From Cordilura impudica (taxonomy: Eukaryota; Arthropoda; Insecta; Diptera; Scathophagidae): DNA of 64,000 nucleotides. Shown in pieces: positions 35,901-45,459 of this stretch (its first letter is position 1; every line of letters starts with the position of its first letter). The notes beneath the pieces were generated by a model that worked only from the letters and a program-made list of their open reading frames with translations, was not told where the DNA came from and made no database searches. Made by a program: the position numbers and the translations under genes. The stretch spans positions 250,990,858 to 251,054,857 of the forward strand of contig OY821519.1 in NCBI GenBank assembly GCA_963682025.1. Reading direction: 5' to 3'.

Positions 35901-38573
35901 AGATGGTTCAAAAATTTAACCGAAATATAGGAAGATAATAAAGAAATTTAAATACGAATCTTGTGTGTTTTATTTTTATAACATACAACAAAAGACCTTA
36001 TGCCGAAATATAAACATTTTCAAAAATTTATACATAAATTCAAATCACTTGACACTTTCTTCAGAAAAAATTATTATAAGCTGAAACTGTTTTTCTATTG
36101 AAAAATCCTTAGAATAAATATGCGACTGTTTTCCTATAGAAATTTTCTCTGAAAAGAAATTATTTTTCTATACAAATATTTTTAGAATTGAGATTGTTTT
36201 CCTACAGAAAAATTCTTAGTTCTGAAACTGGTTTTCTTTGGAAAAATCCTTGGAATATGAAATTGTTTTTCTACCATAAAAACAAAAAAATATTTCTATA
36301 ATCGATTTTTTTTTTCTTAGAATCTAAGACAATTTTCTATAGAAAAATTATAAAATTTTTCTCAAATTGTTTTCAAATTTTTCTATAGAATCTGAGACTG
36401 TTTTTCCATTGAAGGATTCTAAGCATCTAAACTGTTTTTTTTTTTAGCATTTTACAAGAAAAATTCATAAAGGCTGACACAATTTTGATATACATAGATA
36501 AAATTTTAGAATCTGAGATTGTGTTTCTATAGAAAAAACTTTACACAAAATCAAAGCACCTCAGACCTTTTATTTAGAAAAAGTCATAGAATCTGAAACG
36601 ATTTCTCTATTGGAAAATCATTGGAATTAAAAGTTTTTCTAAAGAAATATTATCTGAACTGAGATTGTTTTTCTACAGAAATATTTTTAGATTTGATATT
36701 GTTTTTCAATAGGAATGTTCTCAGAGCCCAAGACAGTTTTCTATAGCAAAATTCTCAAAATTTTTTCAAATTGCTCTTAAATATTTCTCAAATTTTCTAT
36801 AGAACCTGAAACATTCTAAACTGTTTTTTCTTAGTATTTTAAAAGAAAAAAATTTTTAGAATCCGAGATTGTTTCTAAATAGAAAAATTTATATACAAAT
36901 TCAAAATCAAAACTTCTTAGAATACGACTCTGTTTTTCTATAGAAACATTCTTAGAATATGAGACTGTGTACATAAATTAAGTAATTCGTGATAAAATTT
37001 TTGTTTAAAAAAAAAAGTTAAAAAAAATATATTATAAAAAAAATATTTTTTCTAGGGGTACTAAATTCGTCCGAGAGGGTTTAGCCCATCACATACCAGC
37101 CCTTCGATAATGGGAAAAAATTATTGACAGTTATCCCAAAGTGCCAAATTATTTTTTTTTTATATTTTCCCTCTAAAAACCCGAAAGAGTTCCTAAACCA
37201 AAAGTATTAAAATAAAAATTTTTATATCCGACTAGATCCGATTAATAATATATTATTCATTTTGATTTTTAGTAGAAACACACATGTATTTATAAGTGAA
37301 AATCTGGCAGTGGCGAAATTAGTGTCATAAAAAAATTTCAAAATTTATTTGGATAAAGATAGACATAAATAATGTTAATCATGTTACAAGAAAGACGAAA
37401 GTCTTTCGATATTCGATAAAACTTTAAACTAATTTGTTTTGTTTTCTTTCGCATAATCTCATGTTTGTGATGTATTTCTATTGATAATATTTTTAAGGCT
37501 ATGTATTAAAAAAATATTTATTATTTAGACAATATTTATGCAATCTTGCTTTTGCTCTAAAGTAATCTTGTTTGTATTTGTATAAAACCACAAAAGGCAT
37601 TCAAGCATTCAGCCAGTAACATGATATGGATTAGAGGGAAAAGTAACAAATAAGAAAAAATAAATCAATCTTTTTATAAAGATTAATTAAAAATTAACTT
37701 AATTTAAGTGATGTATAATGTTCAAAAAAAATTATTATATAAATGAAATGGATCAAGTTGAAATTGAAATTGAATTGCAAAACAAAGGACAAGAAAACAA
37801 TTAGCATACTATGAATACGACAAGAAGACGTAGGAAATTGAATTTAAAAGGTAAGGTCATAAAAAGAGAGGAAATAGTAAAAAGTTTAACCCATATTTTT
37901 ATAAAAAAAAATTAGGATACAAAAATTTATGTATGTGTTAGGATACTCGCTTTTTTGTGTGTATCAATGTCAAATATGAAAGTAAGTAGGAGCAACATGA
38001 AACCCCCCAAATAAACTAAACCATACATCAAACCACCCACTCAAGTCAGTAAGTAAAAGACATAGAGGTACCCATGATAATCATGAATACAGATAAGACA
38101 TTCAAAAGAGAACAAGATGACAACGAAAGAGGTATAGAAAAAAAATCGATCAATTTGTTAAAGAACCAAAAAAAGAATATTTATAAAATTTTAAGAAAAC
38201 ATAATACTTAAATTAAATACAATTATATTCAACTTACAAAATGCTCCTACGATTCCTAAAATTCTAACACCATATTTTAAATACCAGGGTTGATCATCCA
38301 TTGGGCCAGGCTGCTGATTTGGCCTGGCCATTAAGTTTGTAATTTTTTCCGCAAAACTCTAAAATATTAAAGAAAGTATTCCATGATTTCTTGAAATCCA
38401 TAGCAATTTTGCAGCATATAATAAAAATCAATTAATTATCATTTGCCAATTGGTATTTCATTTCATGCTGTATCATCAATTAGTTAAGAAAAGGAATTTT
38501 CTTTATGTTGTTTTTTTTTATACATGGCCTTTTCTTACTGCTGGTTTTTTTTTTCTTTCTTACAACTCACCAT
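20777..38573 (-). CDS. fwe: Flower calcium channel gene with alternative C-terminal exons
   Basis: Flower is a small multi-pass membrane protein. In Drosophila it sits on synaptic vesicles, conducts calcium to promote endocytosis, and labels winner and loser cells in cell competition through isoforms that differ at the C-terminus. The proposed coding order on the minus strand is 38573-38571 (ATG only), 38358-38238, 28793-28586, 28518-28411, then either 20918-20777 (193 residues) or 28125-27990 (191 residues). All junctions have GT/AG sites and consistent phases. The N-terminus reads SFAEKIT and QPWYLKYG, then hydrophobic segments follow. LEAPCCF places glutamate at residue 79, the position reported as important for calcium conduction in the fly protein. 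The [14 protein letters not shown] core is highly conserved in the family. The ATG exon is the least certain part; an alternative is at 48546-48548. Confidence 0.93.
21200..22140. repeat. Degenerate tandem array in fwe intron (TTTAATTGTAGA words)
   Basis: Variants of AAAGCTTAATTGTAGATC, GAAAATTTAATTGTTGAAC and ATTATTTAAAAGCTTT recur in the same order roughly every 90-130 bases. The copies are strongly diverged. The array lies in the long intron upstream of the distal fwe exon and has no coding features. Confidence 0.6.
27990..28125 (-). CDS. fwe: fwe proximal alternative terminal exon
   Basis: The exon follows exon 4 by a 285-base intron and reads [20 protein letters not shown], then [19 protein letters not shown] and PT before TAA. 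It joins in the same phase as the distal exon and both begin with AGCTTC, so the two tails diverge after Lys-Ala-Ser. By position and known Flower biology it is a candidate for a Lose-type tail, but I cannot verify which Drosophila isoform it matches. Its acceptor, CCTATAAAG, has a poor pyrimidine tract compared with the distal exon. Confidence 0.85.
28411..28518 (-). CDS. fwe: fwe constitutive exon 4
   Basis: The exon reads [20 protein letters not shown] then [16 protein letters not shown], covering the last hydrophobic segment and the cytosolic start of the C-tail. It has acceptor TTTACAG and donor GTAAGT. If the donor is not used, the frame reads AAA AAG TAA, so an intron-retained transcript would end exactly after GKK and encode a short, tail-less form. 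Confidence 0.95.
28586..28793 (-). CDS. fwe: fwe constitutive exon 3
   Basis: The exon reads [20 protein letters not shown], then [20 protein letters not shown] and [20 protein letters not shown]. It holds the paired central membrane segments and the EAPCC motif with the glutamate at residue 79. It has acceptor TTCTACAG and donor GTAAGT. The phase joins to exon 2 by splitting a phenylalanine codon (T/TC). Confidence 0.95.
29690..30295. repeat. Degenerate tandem array in fwe intron (GATCTTnATGGAATC words)
   Basis: Variants of GATCTTAATGGAATCTAGTT, AAGGTCCACTAAATAGTCGA and TTAATGGC recur with spacing near 115-130 bases across this block. Divergence is high. It ends at the GTCT microsatellite that opens the next, much better conserved minisatellite. 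Confidence 0.55.
30305..30790. repeat. ~110-120-bp minisatellite with nested AGTCACGC repeats
   Basis: A (GTCT)n tract at about 30309-30325 is followed by about four units containing CATTTCCCCTCATCCAATC, TGAAACTTGGTCCATA, TTGTTGTGA and AAGATTAACTTTGACATAGT. Each unit ends in one to three copies of a ten-base CACGCACAGT-like word, so the array has repeats within repeats. The (GTCT)n start recalls DINE-like elements. It lies in the 9.4-kb fwe intron between exons 2 and 3. Confidence 0.8.
32090..33060 (+). mobile_element. Decayed mariner element
   Basis: The left end reads GGGTGAGTCAATAAGTCTTT after TA. Transposase pieces follow in order: [20 protein letters not shown] then [10 protein letters not shown] (N-terminal helix-turn-helix region), [19 protein letters not shown] (around the first catalytic aspartate) and [10 protein letters not shown] (second block). 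The third block (usually YSPDLAPSD) is not recognisable, replaced by eroded sequence at 32870-32960. Stops and frame changes show it is dead. The right end was not located; 33060 is approximate. Confidence 0.8.
33777..35320. mobile_element. 1.5-kb element with GGGGTCTAATCGTCGCAT ends
   Basis: GGGGTCTAATCGTCGCAT at 33777-33794 recurs inverted at 35303-35320. Similarity continues inward over at least 120 bp, including TTTTCGATCGAAATTTT and AAGTAAAAGTGAAACGAGG in inverted copies. The interior has no intact gene. It contains a minus-oriented DINE-like fragment from about 34856, whose CGACTATACGATACCCTATA is the inverse of the end of the element at 13.4 kb, and a block at 34680-34740 shared with 46535-46600. 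It is a composite non-autonomous element in the fwe intron. Confidence 0.75.
35784..35903. repeat. Perfect 37-bp inverted repeat (hairpin)
   Basis: Bases 35784-35820 are the exact reverse complement of 35867-35903 (37 of 37), separated by 46 bases. Each outer end reads TCTTCTGGGAGTTTAAATTA inward. On either strand the RNA would form a long uninterrupted stem, and the sequence lies inside the large fwe intron. No coding sequence is present. Confidence 0.92.
36060..36970. repeat. Degenerate ~35-60-bp array (CTATAGAAAAATTCTTAGAAT)
   Basis: Variants of GAATCTGAGACTGTTTTTCT followed by ATAGAAAAATTCTTA recur more than fifteen times, with many small deletions. The array lies in the fwe intron. The core TTTTTCTATAGAAAAA is itself palindromic. 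Confidence 0.75.
36971..38237. other. fwe: fwe intron sequence; no gene seen
   Basis: Between the short-period array and exon 2 the sequence is unremarkable AT-rich intron. No repeat family or open frame of interest was recognised. Confidence 0.5.
38238..38358 (-). CDS. fwe: fwe first main coding exon (exon 2)
   Basis: The exon reads [20 protein letters not shown], then [20 protein letters not shown]. It matches the cytosolic N-terminus and start of the first membrane segment of Flower. The acceptor ATATTTTAG lies directly before the AGT serine codon, in phase 0, so the initiator ATG must be the last codon of the upstream exon. The donor is GTAAGT. Confidence 0.95.
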
Positions 38574-38890
38574 TTTTTTTTCTTTTCTTTTATATTATAG
38601 CTTTTATAAGCTTTTAAGTAATTTTTTTATATAATTTTTTTGCTGTTTTGTTTATTCTTTGTTAATTTATTTAATATATATATATATTTCTTCAATAGTT
38701 CACTTCAATAACTTCTTTTTACAATATATATTTTCCGCCTCCTTTTTTACGTGTATTAAAACCAGCTATTTAATTTTTTCATTTGTTCTTTTCTTTTTCT
38801 TTACTTATCTCTTCGATTCTCTATTCTCTTGTAACTGTCGCTGTGGAATTTTCATTTTGACACATCAGTACGAATGCTCAGGGTTGTGTT
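38571..38890 (-). other. fwe: Candidate fwe first exon (5' UTR plus ATG)
   Basis: On the minus strand an ATG at 38573-38571 is immediately followed by a strong donor, GTGAGTTG, and would splice in phase 0 to exon 2 over a 212-base intron. The upstream sequence is purine-rich and could be 5' untranslated. The transcription start is not determined; 38890 is only a guess. An equally well-formed ATG-GTGAGT lies at 48548, so exon 1 could be far upstream instead. Confidence 0.55.
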
Positions 38891-40244
38891 GAAATGTATT
38901 ATTTTTTGTACTGGCGCTTTTAGCAAAATATCGATCTGCAATAATATTTAAATATTACAGATTTAAATTTTTACAAAAATATATTATTTTCGATCTTTAT
39001 CATATAATGATTGAGTTAGAAATTAATCAGCCTCTGAATAAATGTTTTTACTTTCAATCAAGTGGAAACCTTAGCACATTTGTTTCAAAAATGTATCTAT
39101 ATTCTGCAAGGTTATACAGCTGGTTCGGATCGAGACGCCAACCATCATCAGTAACCAAAAGCTTTAGATAGTTCGTTTACTAAACATTTAAATTCATATA
39201 CATTTGCTGAAACCAACCCGATGGGAATTCAAGCAGTTATTTCTTTTGGTTTAGAAACAAAGAAATTTGTGTAACTTCAAATAGAGGTAAAAATATATAG
39301 ATTTCGTAAGCAAATATGTTTTAGGCACACAAGAAATCTATTTGTAACATTGCCTGGAATCAAAGTCTAAAACCGCTATGATCAAACTGCGGATAGGGTA
39401 CGCTACACAAAAAACTAGAGTTAACATTGCCTAAAATTGTGGTCTAAAAACACATATGTATGTATATATGAACAAGGATAGCATAGGGTCTGCTATGAAA
39501 CATTAAAAAAGAGGATTTCTATGTTCGAAAAATCAACTATTTTTTAAAGGTGGTATATATTTAATTGTTGTTGTATTACCTATAACAAATTGTTAATGCA
39601 AATATGTACTTTTTAGTAAATTGGCTATGAATTTTGCTTGACTCATTCATTTATTTACAATTTAATAATAAAAGATTTAATTAATTTATTTAAGAATTAA
39701 TTAATGTGTTAAAATGTTTAATAATGAATGCAATATTTTGTTTATATTAATAGTGTTTTTCAAGCATGAGTCCAATGTTTGTCATTTGCTACCAAACGAA
39801 AGAAATCATTTGCGAAATTTTAGCAGCATTTAGTTAAGGACCAGTAGCAAGGCCCATATAATATAGAGGATGTGCAAACTGGTTGGCCTGTGTTATATTA
39901 TATGGTCCTTGGCTTAGCCATAATTTCAGCAATTTGTTTCCATACCTTCAGATTGACAGCTAATCAGCTATTGTTGATTATTTGTGAATGTAAAATAATT
40001 TTCTGAAAATATGAGTGAAAAAGTAACAGAAGATAAAAAACATGTTTTGTATGCAAAAGGAAGTATTAAAAATATGAAAATAGAATAAAAGGTCCGAGAA
40101 AGAAAAATAAAGAAATAAGTTACCACTGAAAGAGCGTGGTCTATACCTTTTTCTTTAAGTAGTTGGCAATTCATAAATCATCTGTGGTTTGTTTACCAAA
40201 CATATGAAACAACGATTTTAATTTCTTTTCTACAAAATAAAAAT
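38891..40244. promoter_or_regulatory. Divergent intergenic region between fwe and the ZAD gene
   Basis: The two genes point away from each other with about 1.7 kb between the candidate start codons, so promoters of both probably lie here. No core promoter element is convincing by eye. A 15-bp hairpin lies at 39851-39908. Otherwise the sequence is unremarkable and AT-rich. Confidence 0.45.
39851..39908. other. 15-bp hairpin upstream of the ZAD gene
   Basis: GGCCCATATAATATA at 39851-39865 pairs with TATATTATATGGTCC at 39894-39908, with one mismatch and a 28-base loop. The word AAGGACCAGTAG just before and GGTCCTTGG at the end extend partial symmetry. It lies about 340 bases upstream of the zinc-finger gene start. 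Confidence 0.6.
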
Positions 40245-40379
40245 ATGAATAAATGTTGCGTTTGTGGTGAAATAAATATTTATTATACAAATGAAGCTGA
40301 AAAAACAATATCTGAAACAAAAGATAATGATCATATACAAATTTTAGCGGATAGATTGCTTAAATTCGAAGGATATGAA
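40245..40379 (+). CDS. ZAD gene exon 1 (first half of ZAD)
   Basis: This encodes 45 residues starting MNKCCVCGEINIYYTNEAEK and ending LLKFEGYE. The chosen donor, GAA|GTAAAA, gives a 68-base intron, normal for flies. A later GT at AAT|GTCC would give only 47 bases and add seven residues; it is less likely but also keeps phase. Confidence 0.8.
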
Positions 40380-43300
40380 GTAAAAGTTATTAACAAAAAT
40401 GTCCTGCAGTTTTTAAAAATGTTTAAATATGCCTTTTTTTATTAAAGAGAACAGTTAACAAAAATTATCCAGTTTGGACTTGTGAAGATTGCCGAGAAAG
40501 TCTTGCATGCTTTGCTAAACTTTTGAAGGTTATAAAAAAGAAACGAGAAAGGCGGCAGGATGGTGAACAGAAGTGTCAGGAACAAATTAATGTGGAAGAG
40601 AATGATTTAGGGGAACATAACAATTTGGAGAAAAATAGTGACATAACTTCAAATATTCTGTCCATTACACCTACAAATGAGGATGTGTTTGATGATACGA
40701 CAGAACCGGCTAAAGAATCACCAAGAAAACGTATAAAACGACCACCTAAACGTTTTCTAGATAACAATGTCTATATTCCCCTTAAGCCTATTAGAATACT
40801 AAAAAACAAAACTAATAACTACTTAACTAGCTCCTCGGCCCTCCTGCCCATTATAGCGTTGATACGTTTATCTACTGGGCATCTCATAGGACAGCTCATG
40901 AAAGCTGACAATTGTGAAACGTCATCCAGATTTCGTATCAAATGCACTATTTGCCCTTTAGTGTTTTGTTCTGAAAGAGAATTTCGCAAACATTTAAAAA
41001 ATCACAAAGAAGAAATGGCCAATAATTTAGATTACCCAAAGTCTAGTTTTCAGAATTTTTTGTATTATTGTGAAAAATGTCAAAAAACATTTCAGGAACA
41101 TTTTGCAGTAAGAAGACATTACAAACATGCACATTCCCTGGAGAGACCATTTGAATGTGCTCACTGCACAGCGAAATTTAAGGTATAATTATTATTTTTT
41201 TTTTTTGTTAATCTTTGGATTCTATTTGAAATTGTTCTTATTTTTAATTATCACCTGTTTTCCAGTATAAATTCAACTTTGATTACCATATGGCCAAACA
41301 TTTGGATAAAAGAAATTTCCAATGTACTTTATGTACGAAGAAATTTATATTGCAATATGAACTGCTAATTCACCAAAGGACTCATACTAAAGAAAAACCT
41401 TTCAAGTGTCAGGTTGGTTTAAACTCAAAACCAATTATTAGCAACATTTTCTTTATCGATTTAAATTTTAGTTTTGTTCAATTTCATTTGCACATCGTTC
41501 GAACTTAGTAACACATCGTCGATTACATACACAACAGAAGAGCTTCAAGTGTGCCCAGTGTCAAGCTACATTTAGAAGTTTAGTGTATCTTAAAAGACAT
41601 GAAAGGAATCATGGAAAAAGTAAAGGAAATCTTCTGCAAAGAAAATATTGTAAAAAAGATATTACATCACCAAATTTCAATATTTTACAATCTACTTTGA
41701 AGTCTGCTACATTAAGCAGTAATGACATTAACAATTCTAAAACCTCTTTACATACTATCAACGAAGAATATATTGAAGTCTCCAATATTCAAGATAAAGA
41801 AACAACTAATAATGGCTTTCACTTTGAGAACTCTATAAGCTCTCCAAAAGAGAACATATTACCTAATTCATTTCAAATCCTTAAAATAACAAAAACAAAT
41901 GATCATTACAAAGACATCACGATCTCAAATGAAAAAGTGTTGAAGACTCAAACTGAAAACGGTTCATTTCAAATAGGCAACACAACTATAAAACGATGTA
42001 TACCAATGTCTCAAAACAAACAAAATAAAATGACTAAATTAATTAGTTCTTCAACAAATAATAAAAATGTGAGTTTTTCCTCACACTCTCCAAAGTCTCC
42101 AGTAGCAAAAATACACAATGAATCTATGAATTTTAAAAACTCTACAAACTATTCAAAAGAGTCTTTAGTATTGAAAAGTCATCCAAATCAAAGCAAACTT
42201 GTTTTTACGAATATTTCTAATGTTAATCTTAATTACAACCAATTTTCATTTACAAATTCAACAGATAGTGAAAATTCTACAAAGTCTCCAAATTTTCAAT
42301 ATTTTGAAAATCTGCAAAATTCTGCAAAAATCGATTCTTCATATAATTTAAACAGTTTTTCGGAGTATAGAAAGTCTCCACTTTTAAAAACGGAACTAAA
42401 TCAAGAGAAATTAGATATTGCTTTCAGAAAGAGTTCTTATGGCAGTATTTCCAATGTGAATATGATAAATTTCAAAAATACAGAAAATTTTATGTTTACA
42501 GACGATAACAACTTAAATGACGCTTGTAGTACACAAACACTTGTTAATGTGGAAAACTCTCCAATAAGGACTTCATTGTTAAAGAGCAATAAAAAAAACA
42601 TATCTATAAATTCCAATGATAAGAACTATGATAATATGATTATAAAACATTCGGTGACTCCGTTAGCTCCCAGTATTTGCGTATCCAAAAGCAATATGAA
42701 ATCATTTAGAATTGTTAAACTTTCTGGAGACTTCATGACAAACAAATTGAAAACTTTTTCAAATAATAATTTATTTAACACCAATTTAAATATTTCACCA
42801 CAGAAAATTGAAAACTCACCACTTACAAAAATAACTAAAGTAACTTGCGAAAATCTTTCCAGTTCACTTTCGCAACGGTCAAAATTAAAATATTTTACAA
42901 ATAATGACAAAATATTGAAAAAGACCGCAATTACCTCGAATAAATTAAATTGGGATGATTCTTCGAACAATTTTGTTAGAAAAAATTTATATGCAAATGG
43001 ATTTTTCGAAGCCAAAAGCTGTCTTCAGTCTCCAACCATGCAAGTTCCAAATGAAGAAATTTCTAATGAAAACTCAACCACACAAAGTGGCGAATTTTCG
43101 GAAATTATGTCTGAGCTCCATCCGCCATTATCTTTAAATGATACAACTAACTTAAAAGAAATAAAGCTTCAAAACACAAGAACTGAAGATGTATCAAAAA
43201 TTAAGATCTGTAAAAATTCAGAACCTATAATAACGACATCTAAAGATATTGAAAAAAAACCAACAAAAAACTCAGCTACAAGACACTCCTTGGCCATAAA

Positions 43301-44048
43301 CACCTCTACAACTGCCATCTCTACCAATGCAGTACAATTAACAACAACTCCTAAGCTCTACTTGCAGAAATCGGTATCTAATGAATCAGTTACTTCTTTG
43401 TTGAAACCAAAACCACTTTCGATTACAAACATAGAAATATTAGCCCATTTAAAGCCCCTAAACATTGTTAATACGAGTACACCACCTACACCACCATCCA
43501 CCCAACAAAATCTATTAAAGCAACTTGATGCGTATAAATTTCAATGTCAATATTGTTGGAAATATTTTAAACAAAAATCAGCACTCCAGAAACATTTAAG
43601 AACTCATACGGGTGAAAAACCTTATAAGTGTAATTTATGTCCTAAATCTTATGCCGATGCCTCCAACTATAAGAAACATACAATTTTACATAAAAATGCT
43701 GCTGAAGCTTTAAATATTACCCGGCCCCCTCAAGTGTCTCCTCATTTGCTGCCTGGTCATATCAAACAACACTCACCCACACATTCTACGGCTTCTGATC
43801 CAGATCCAGACGGTATAGAAATAATGAGGACTCTAAAAATATTTGATAGTTCGTCTTCGCTAACCGATGACGATGATGATGTTGAGTCTTTAAGCTCTTC
43901 CTCGTTGGAATCTTATATGTGGCAAGATGCCTTGGATCATGCTATTAAGAATGATTTAATACGCGAATATATTGTACGTAATTTATTGAATATAAATAAT
44001 TCCATAATGCCTCCGGATATGGAGACTGTGAAAAATAAAAGATCCTGA
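40245..44048 (+). CDS. ZAD-type C2H2 zinc-finger protein, four exons
   Basis: Proposed coding join: 40245-40379, 40448-41182, 41266-41412, 41472-44048, all in phase 0, giving 1,197 residues. The N-terminus is a zinc-finger-associated domain: CCVCG at residues 4-8 and WTCEDC ending at residue 60, with the two CxxC pairs split by intron 1. ZADs mediate dimerisation of insect nuclear zinc-finger proteins. A basic stretch, RKRIKRPPKRF near 138-148, is a likely nuclear signal. Eight C2H2 fingers follow: about 211-231, 253-274, four in series from 282 to 390, and two at about 1031-1080 joined by HTGEKPYKC. A 640-residue N/S/K-rich linker with many SP motifs separates fingers 6 and 7. The C-terminus has an acidic serine-rich patch (LTDDDDDVESLSSSS) and a short helical tail. 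It is probably a DNA-binding regulator; I cannot name the orthologue. Confidence 0.88.
40448..41182 (+). CDS. ZAD gene exon 2 (second ZAD half, fingers 1-3)
   Basis: The exon begins RTVNKNYPVWTCEDCRESL, completing the ZAD. An acidic, polar region and the basic RKRIKRPPKRF stretch follow. Fingers 1 (KCTICPLVFCSEREFRKHLK) and 2 (YCEKCQKTFQEHFAVRRHYK) are complete, and finger 3 is cut by the donor AAG|GTATAA. Without splicing the frame stops two codons later, which supports the intron. Confidence 0.88.
41266..41412 (+). CDS. ZAD gene exon 3 (fingers 3-5 part)
   Basis: After acceptor TTTTCCAG the exon reads YKFNFDYHMAKHLDKRNFQC, finishing finger 3, then finger 4 (CTLCTKKFILQYELLIHQRT) and the linker HTKEKPFKCQ. 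The donor CAG|GTTGGT lies inside finger 5, whose remainder is supplied in phase by exon 4. Confidence 0.88.
41472..44048 (+). CDS. ZAD gene exon 4 (fingers 5-8, long linker)
   Basis: After acceptor AATTTTAG the exon reads FCSISFAHRSNLVTHRRLH, completing finger 5 and fixing the splice. Finger 6 (CAQCQATFRSLVYLKRHERN) follows, then the long low-complexity linker, fingers 7 and 8, and the acidic tail to TGA at 44046-44048. The frame is open for 858 codons in an AT-rich genome, which strongly supports coding. Confidence 0.93.
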   Translation, partial: FCSISFAHRSNLVTHRRLHTQQKSFKCAQCQATFRSLVYLKRHERNHGKSKGNLLQRKYCKKDITSPNFNILQSTLKSATLSSNDINNSKTSLHTINEEYIEVSNIQDKETTNNGFHFENSISSPKENILPNSFQILKITKTNDHYKDITISNEKVLKTQTENGSFQIGNTTIKRCIPMSQNKQNKMTKLISSSTNNKNVSFSSHSPKSPVAKIHNESMNFKNSTNYSKESLVLKSHPNQSKLVFTNISNVNLNYNQFSFTNSTDSENSTKSPNFQYFENLQNSAKIDSSYNLNSFSEYRKSPLLKTELNQEKLDIAFRKSSYGSISNVNMINFKNTENFMFTDDNNLNDACSTQTLVNVENSPIRTSLLKSNKKNISINSNDKNYDNMIIKHSVTPLAPSICVSKSNMKSFRIVKLSGDFMTNKLKTFSNNNLFNTNLNISPQKIENSPLTKITKVTCENLSSSLSQRSKLKYFTNNDKILKKTAITSNKLNWDDSSNNFVRKNLYANGFFEAKSCLQSPTMQVPNEEISNENSTTQSGEFSEIMSELHPPLSLNDTTNLKEIKLQNTRTEDVSKIKICKNSEPIITTSKDIEKKPTKNSATRHSLAINTSTTAISTNAVQLTTTPKLYLQKSVSNESVTSLLKPKPLSITNIEILAHLKPLNIVNTSTPPTPPSTQQNLLKQLDAYKFQCQYCWKYFKQKSALQKHLRTHTGEKPYKCNLCPKSYADASNYKKHTILHKNAAEALNITRPPQVSPHLLPGHIKQHSPTHSTASDPDPDGIEIMRTLKIFDSSSSLTDDDDDVESLSSSSLESYMWQDALDHAIKNDLIREYIVRNLLNINNSIMPPDMETVKNKRS

Positions 44049-44233
44049 TAAAATATAAGTATAAGTTTTTATTGTTGTTGCTGGACATCTGCTTTATAAA
44101 TCTGGTTTTAAATGGTCATTAGAGTGGGCCTTAGCTTGCTCTGCAAATCTATTTAATAAGTTAAAATAAACATTTTTTTCATATATCAAAAGAATTAAAT
44201 GAATTTTATAAGTACAAAATATTAAAAAATAAA
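44049..44233 (+). terminator. Probable 3' UTR of the ZAD gene with AATAAA signals
   Basis: AATAAA occurs at 44165-44170 and again at 44228-44233, about 120 and 180 bases after the stop codon. A repeat fragment with an AATTCGGCTGTGCCGAATT hairpin starts soon afterwards, at about 44264, so the transcript most likely ends before it. Confidence 0.5.
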
Positions 44234-44261
44234 TGGTTTTATATTTTTCATTCGATACTGT

Positions 44262-44450
44262 TAAATTCGGCTGTGCCGAATTTGGAGACCCCACTTTCGA
44301 TTCCCCATTTTTCTTCAATAAATTGTTTTTATAGGTGATCCCACATTAAAACCCTTTTTGCAGTATCTTAGTTTTCGAGAAAAAAAAAATGCGTTTTTAT
44401 ACCCTACACCACCCTGCGGTCAGGATATGAGTTTGTCCTGAAGTTTAGCG
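44262..44450 (+). repeat. Fragments of DINE-like and related dispersed repeats
   Basis: A hairpin, AATTCGGCTGTGCCGAATT, resembles the terminal hairpin of the element at 3.95 kb. GTGATCCCACATTAAAACCC at about 44335 belongs to a family repeated at 46.1-46.4 kb. TATACCCTACACCACCCTG near 44399 resembles the opening of DINE-like elements. No coding sequence is seen. Confidence 0.5.
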
Positions 44451-45459
44451 TATTTTTTTTCTAATAAATTTAATTCAATTGGCAGCGGGAAATTAATTGC
44501 TTTATATTATTTGATTAGAAAATTTGTTTTTTTTTAATTCGTTTTCTCCTTCACGACTGATAATTCATCATTGGCACTTTCATTTTTTTTTTTTTTTTTT
44601 TGTTATTTGTACAATTGAAATTCGTACCAGGTGTTAATAATAAAAAATTAAGATTGTTATGACTTTCTTGCCATGAATTTTATAAGTACATACTTGGGAT
44701 TAAAGCTTTCATCCGTCTTGATAAGATTACACTAAAGCTTAGTGGAGGAGCACTTAAGCAAATTAATTTTTGTTAATTGATTTTTAATTACCTTTTTTAA
44801 AATAGAATCTGTGTTGTTACATTAAGCAATAGTTACGATAATTTCTGTTTTATAAATATATAGTATAAAGAAGGTTTATCTATTCCCCCCGCCCACCAAA
44901 CACCAATTACAGGTATAATCTACATAGTTTTAGCATCTTAATTGTCCTTTGTATAAAATCTTTTCCTAGAAATCAATTTTATAAAACAATTTCATAATTT
45001 AATAGCTTTTGCGTTAAAATTCTGAATGAGATTTACTTTTCTGACATTATTGTTATATTTTTATTGTTTACAAACTAAGATTTTTATATTTCAAAGCCTT
45101 TGGTTTAGGTTTTGTTTAAAATTCTATTTTCATTTTCCATTACGAAATATAATTTTAATTTGTAAAATTGCATTCAATTAATATTTAATTAATTAATATT
45201 TTGTCTAATACATATATTTTACTTTATCTCTTTTTAGGTAAGTGTTTGCTATGAAGTCTCCAAGAGTTTATTAATTTCTTAATGAAATTGTAATTTCTAT
45301 TTGGCTAACAAGTTTGTATAAAGAGAATTGAACAAAGTAATTGAAACCCGCTTAAGGGGAGGTTTGCCAGTTAAATAGCTTACAGGCTTTAATAAAATTT
45401 GTATGTGAGAAGGGTAGAGGTTTACAAAGGAGTAATATTAGAAATGAAAGGTAGTTCTC
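44451..45459. other. AT-rich intergenic; no gene seen
   Basis: Nothing beyond low-complexity AT sequence and short homopolymers was recognised. Open frames are short and lack protein features. Confidence 0.5.

Noticed and set aside
40384..40447. Reading exon 1 of the zinc-finger gene straight through to the stop at 40443
   Set aside because: It would lose the second CxxC of the ZAD; a 68-base GT/AG intron restores it in phase.
42626..43015. A 129-codon open frame on the minus strand inside the zinc-finger gene
   Set aside because: It is antisense to the long coding exon, has no recognisable features and is explained by the composition of the N/S/K-rich linker.
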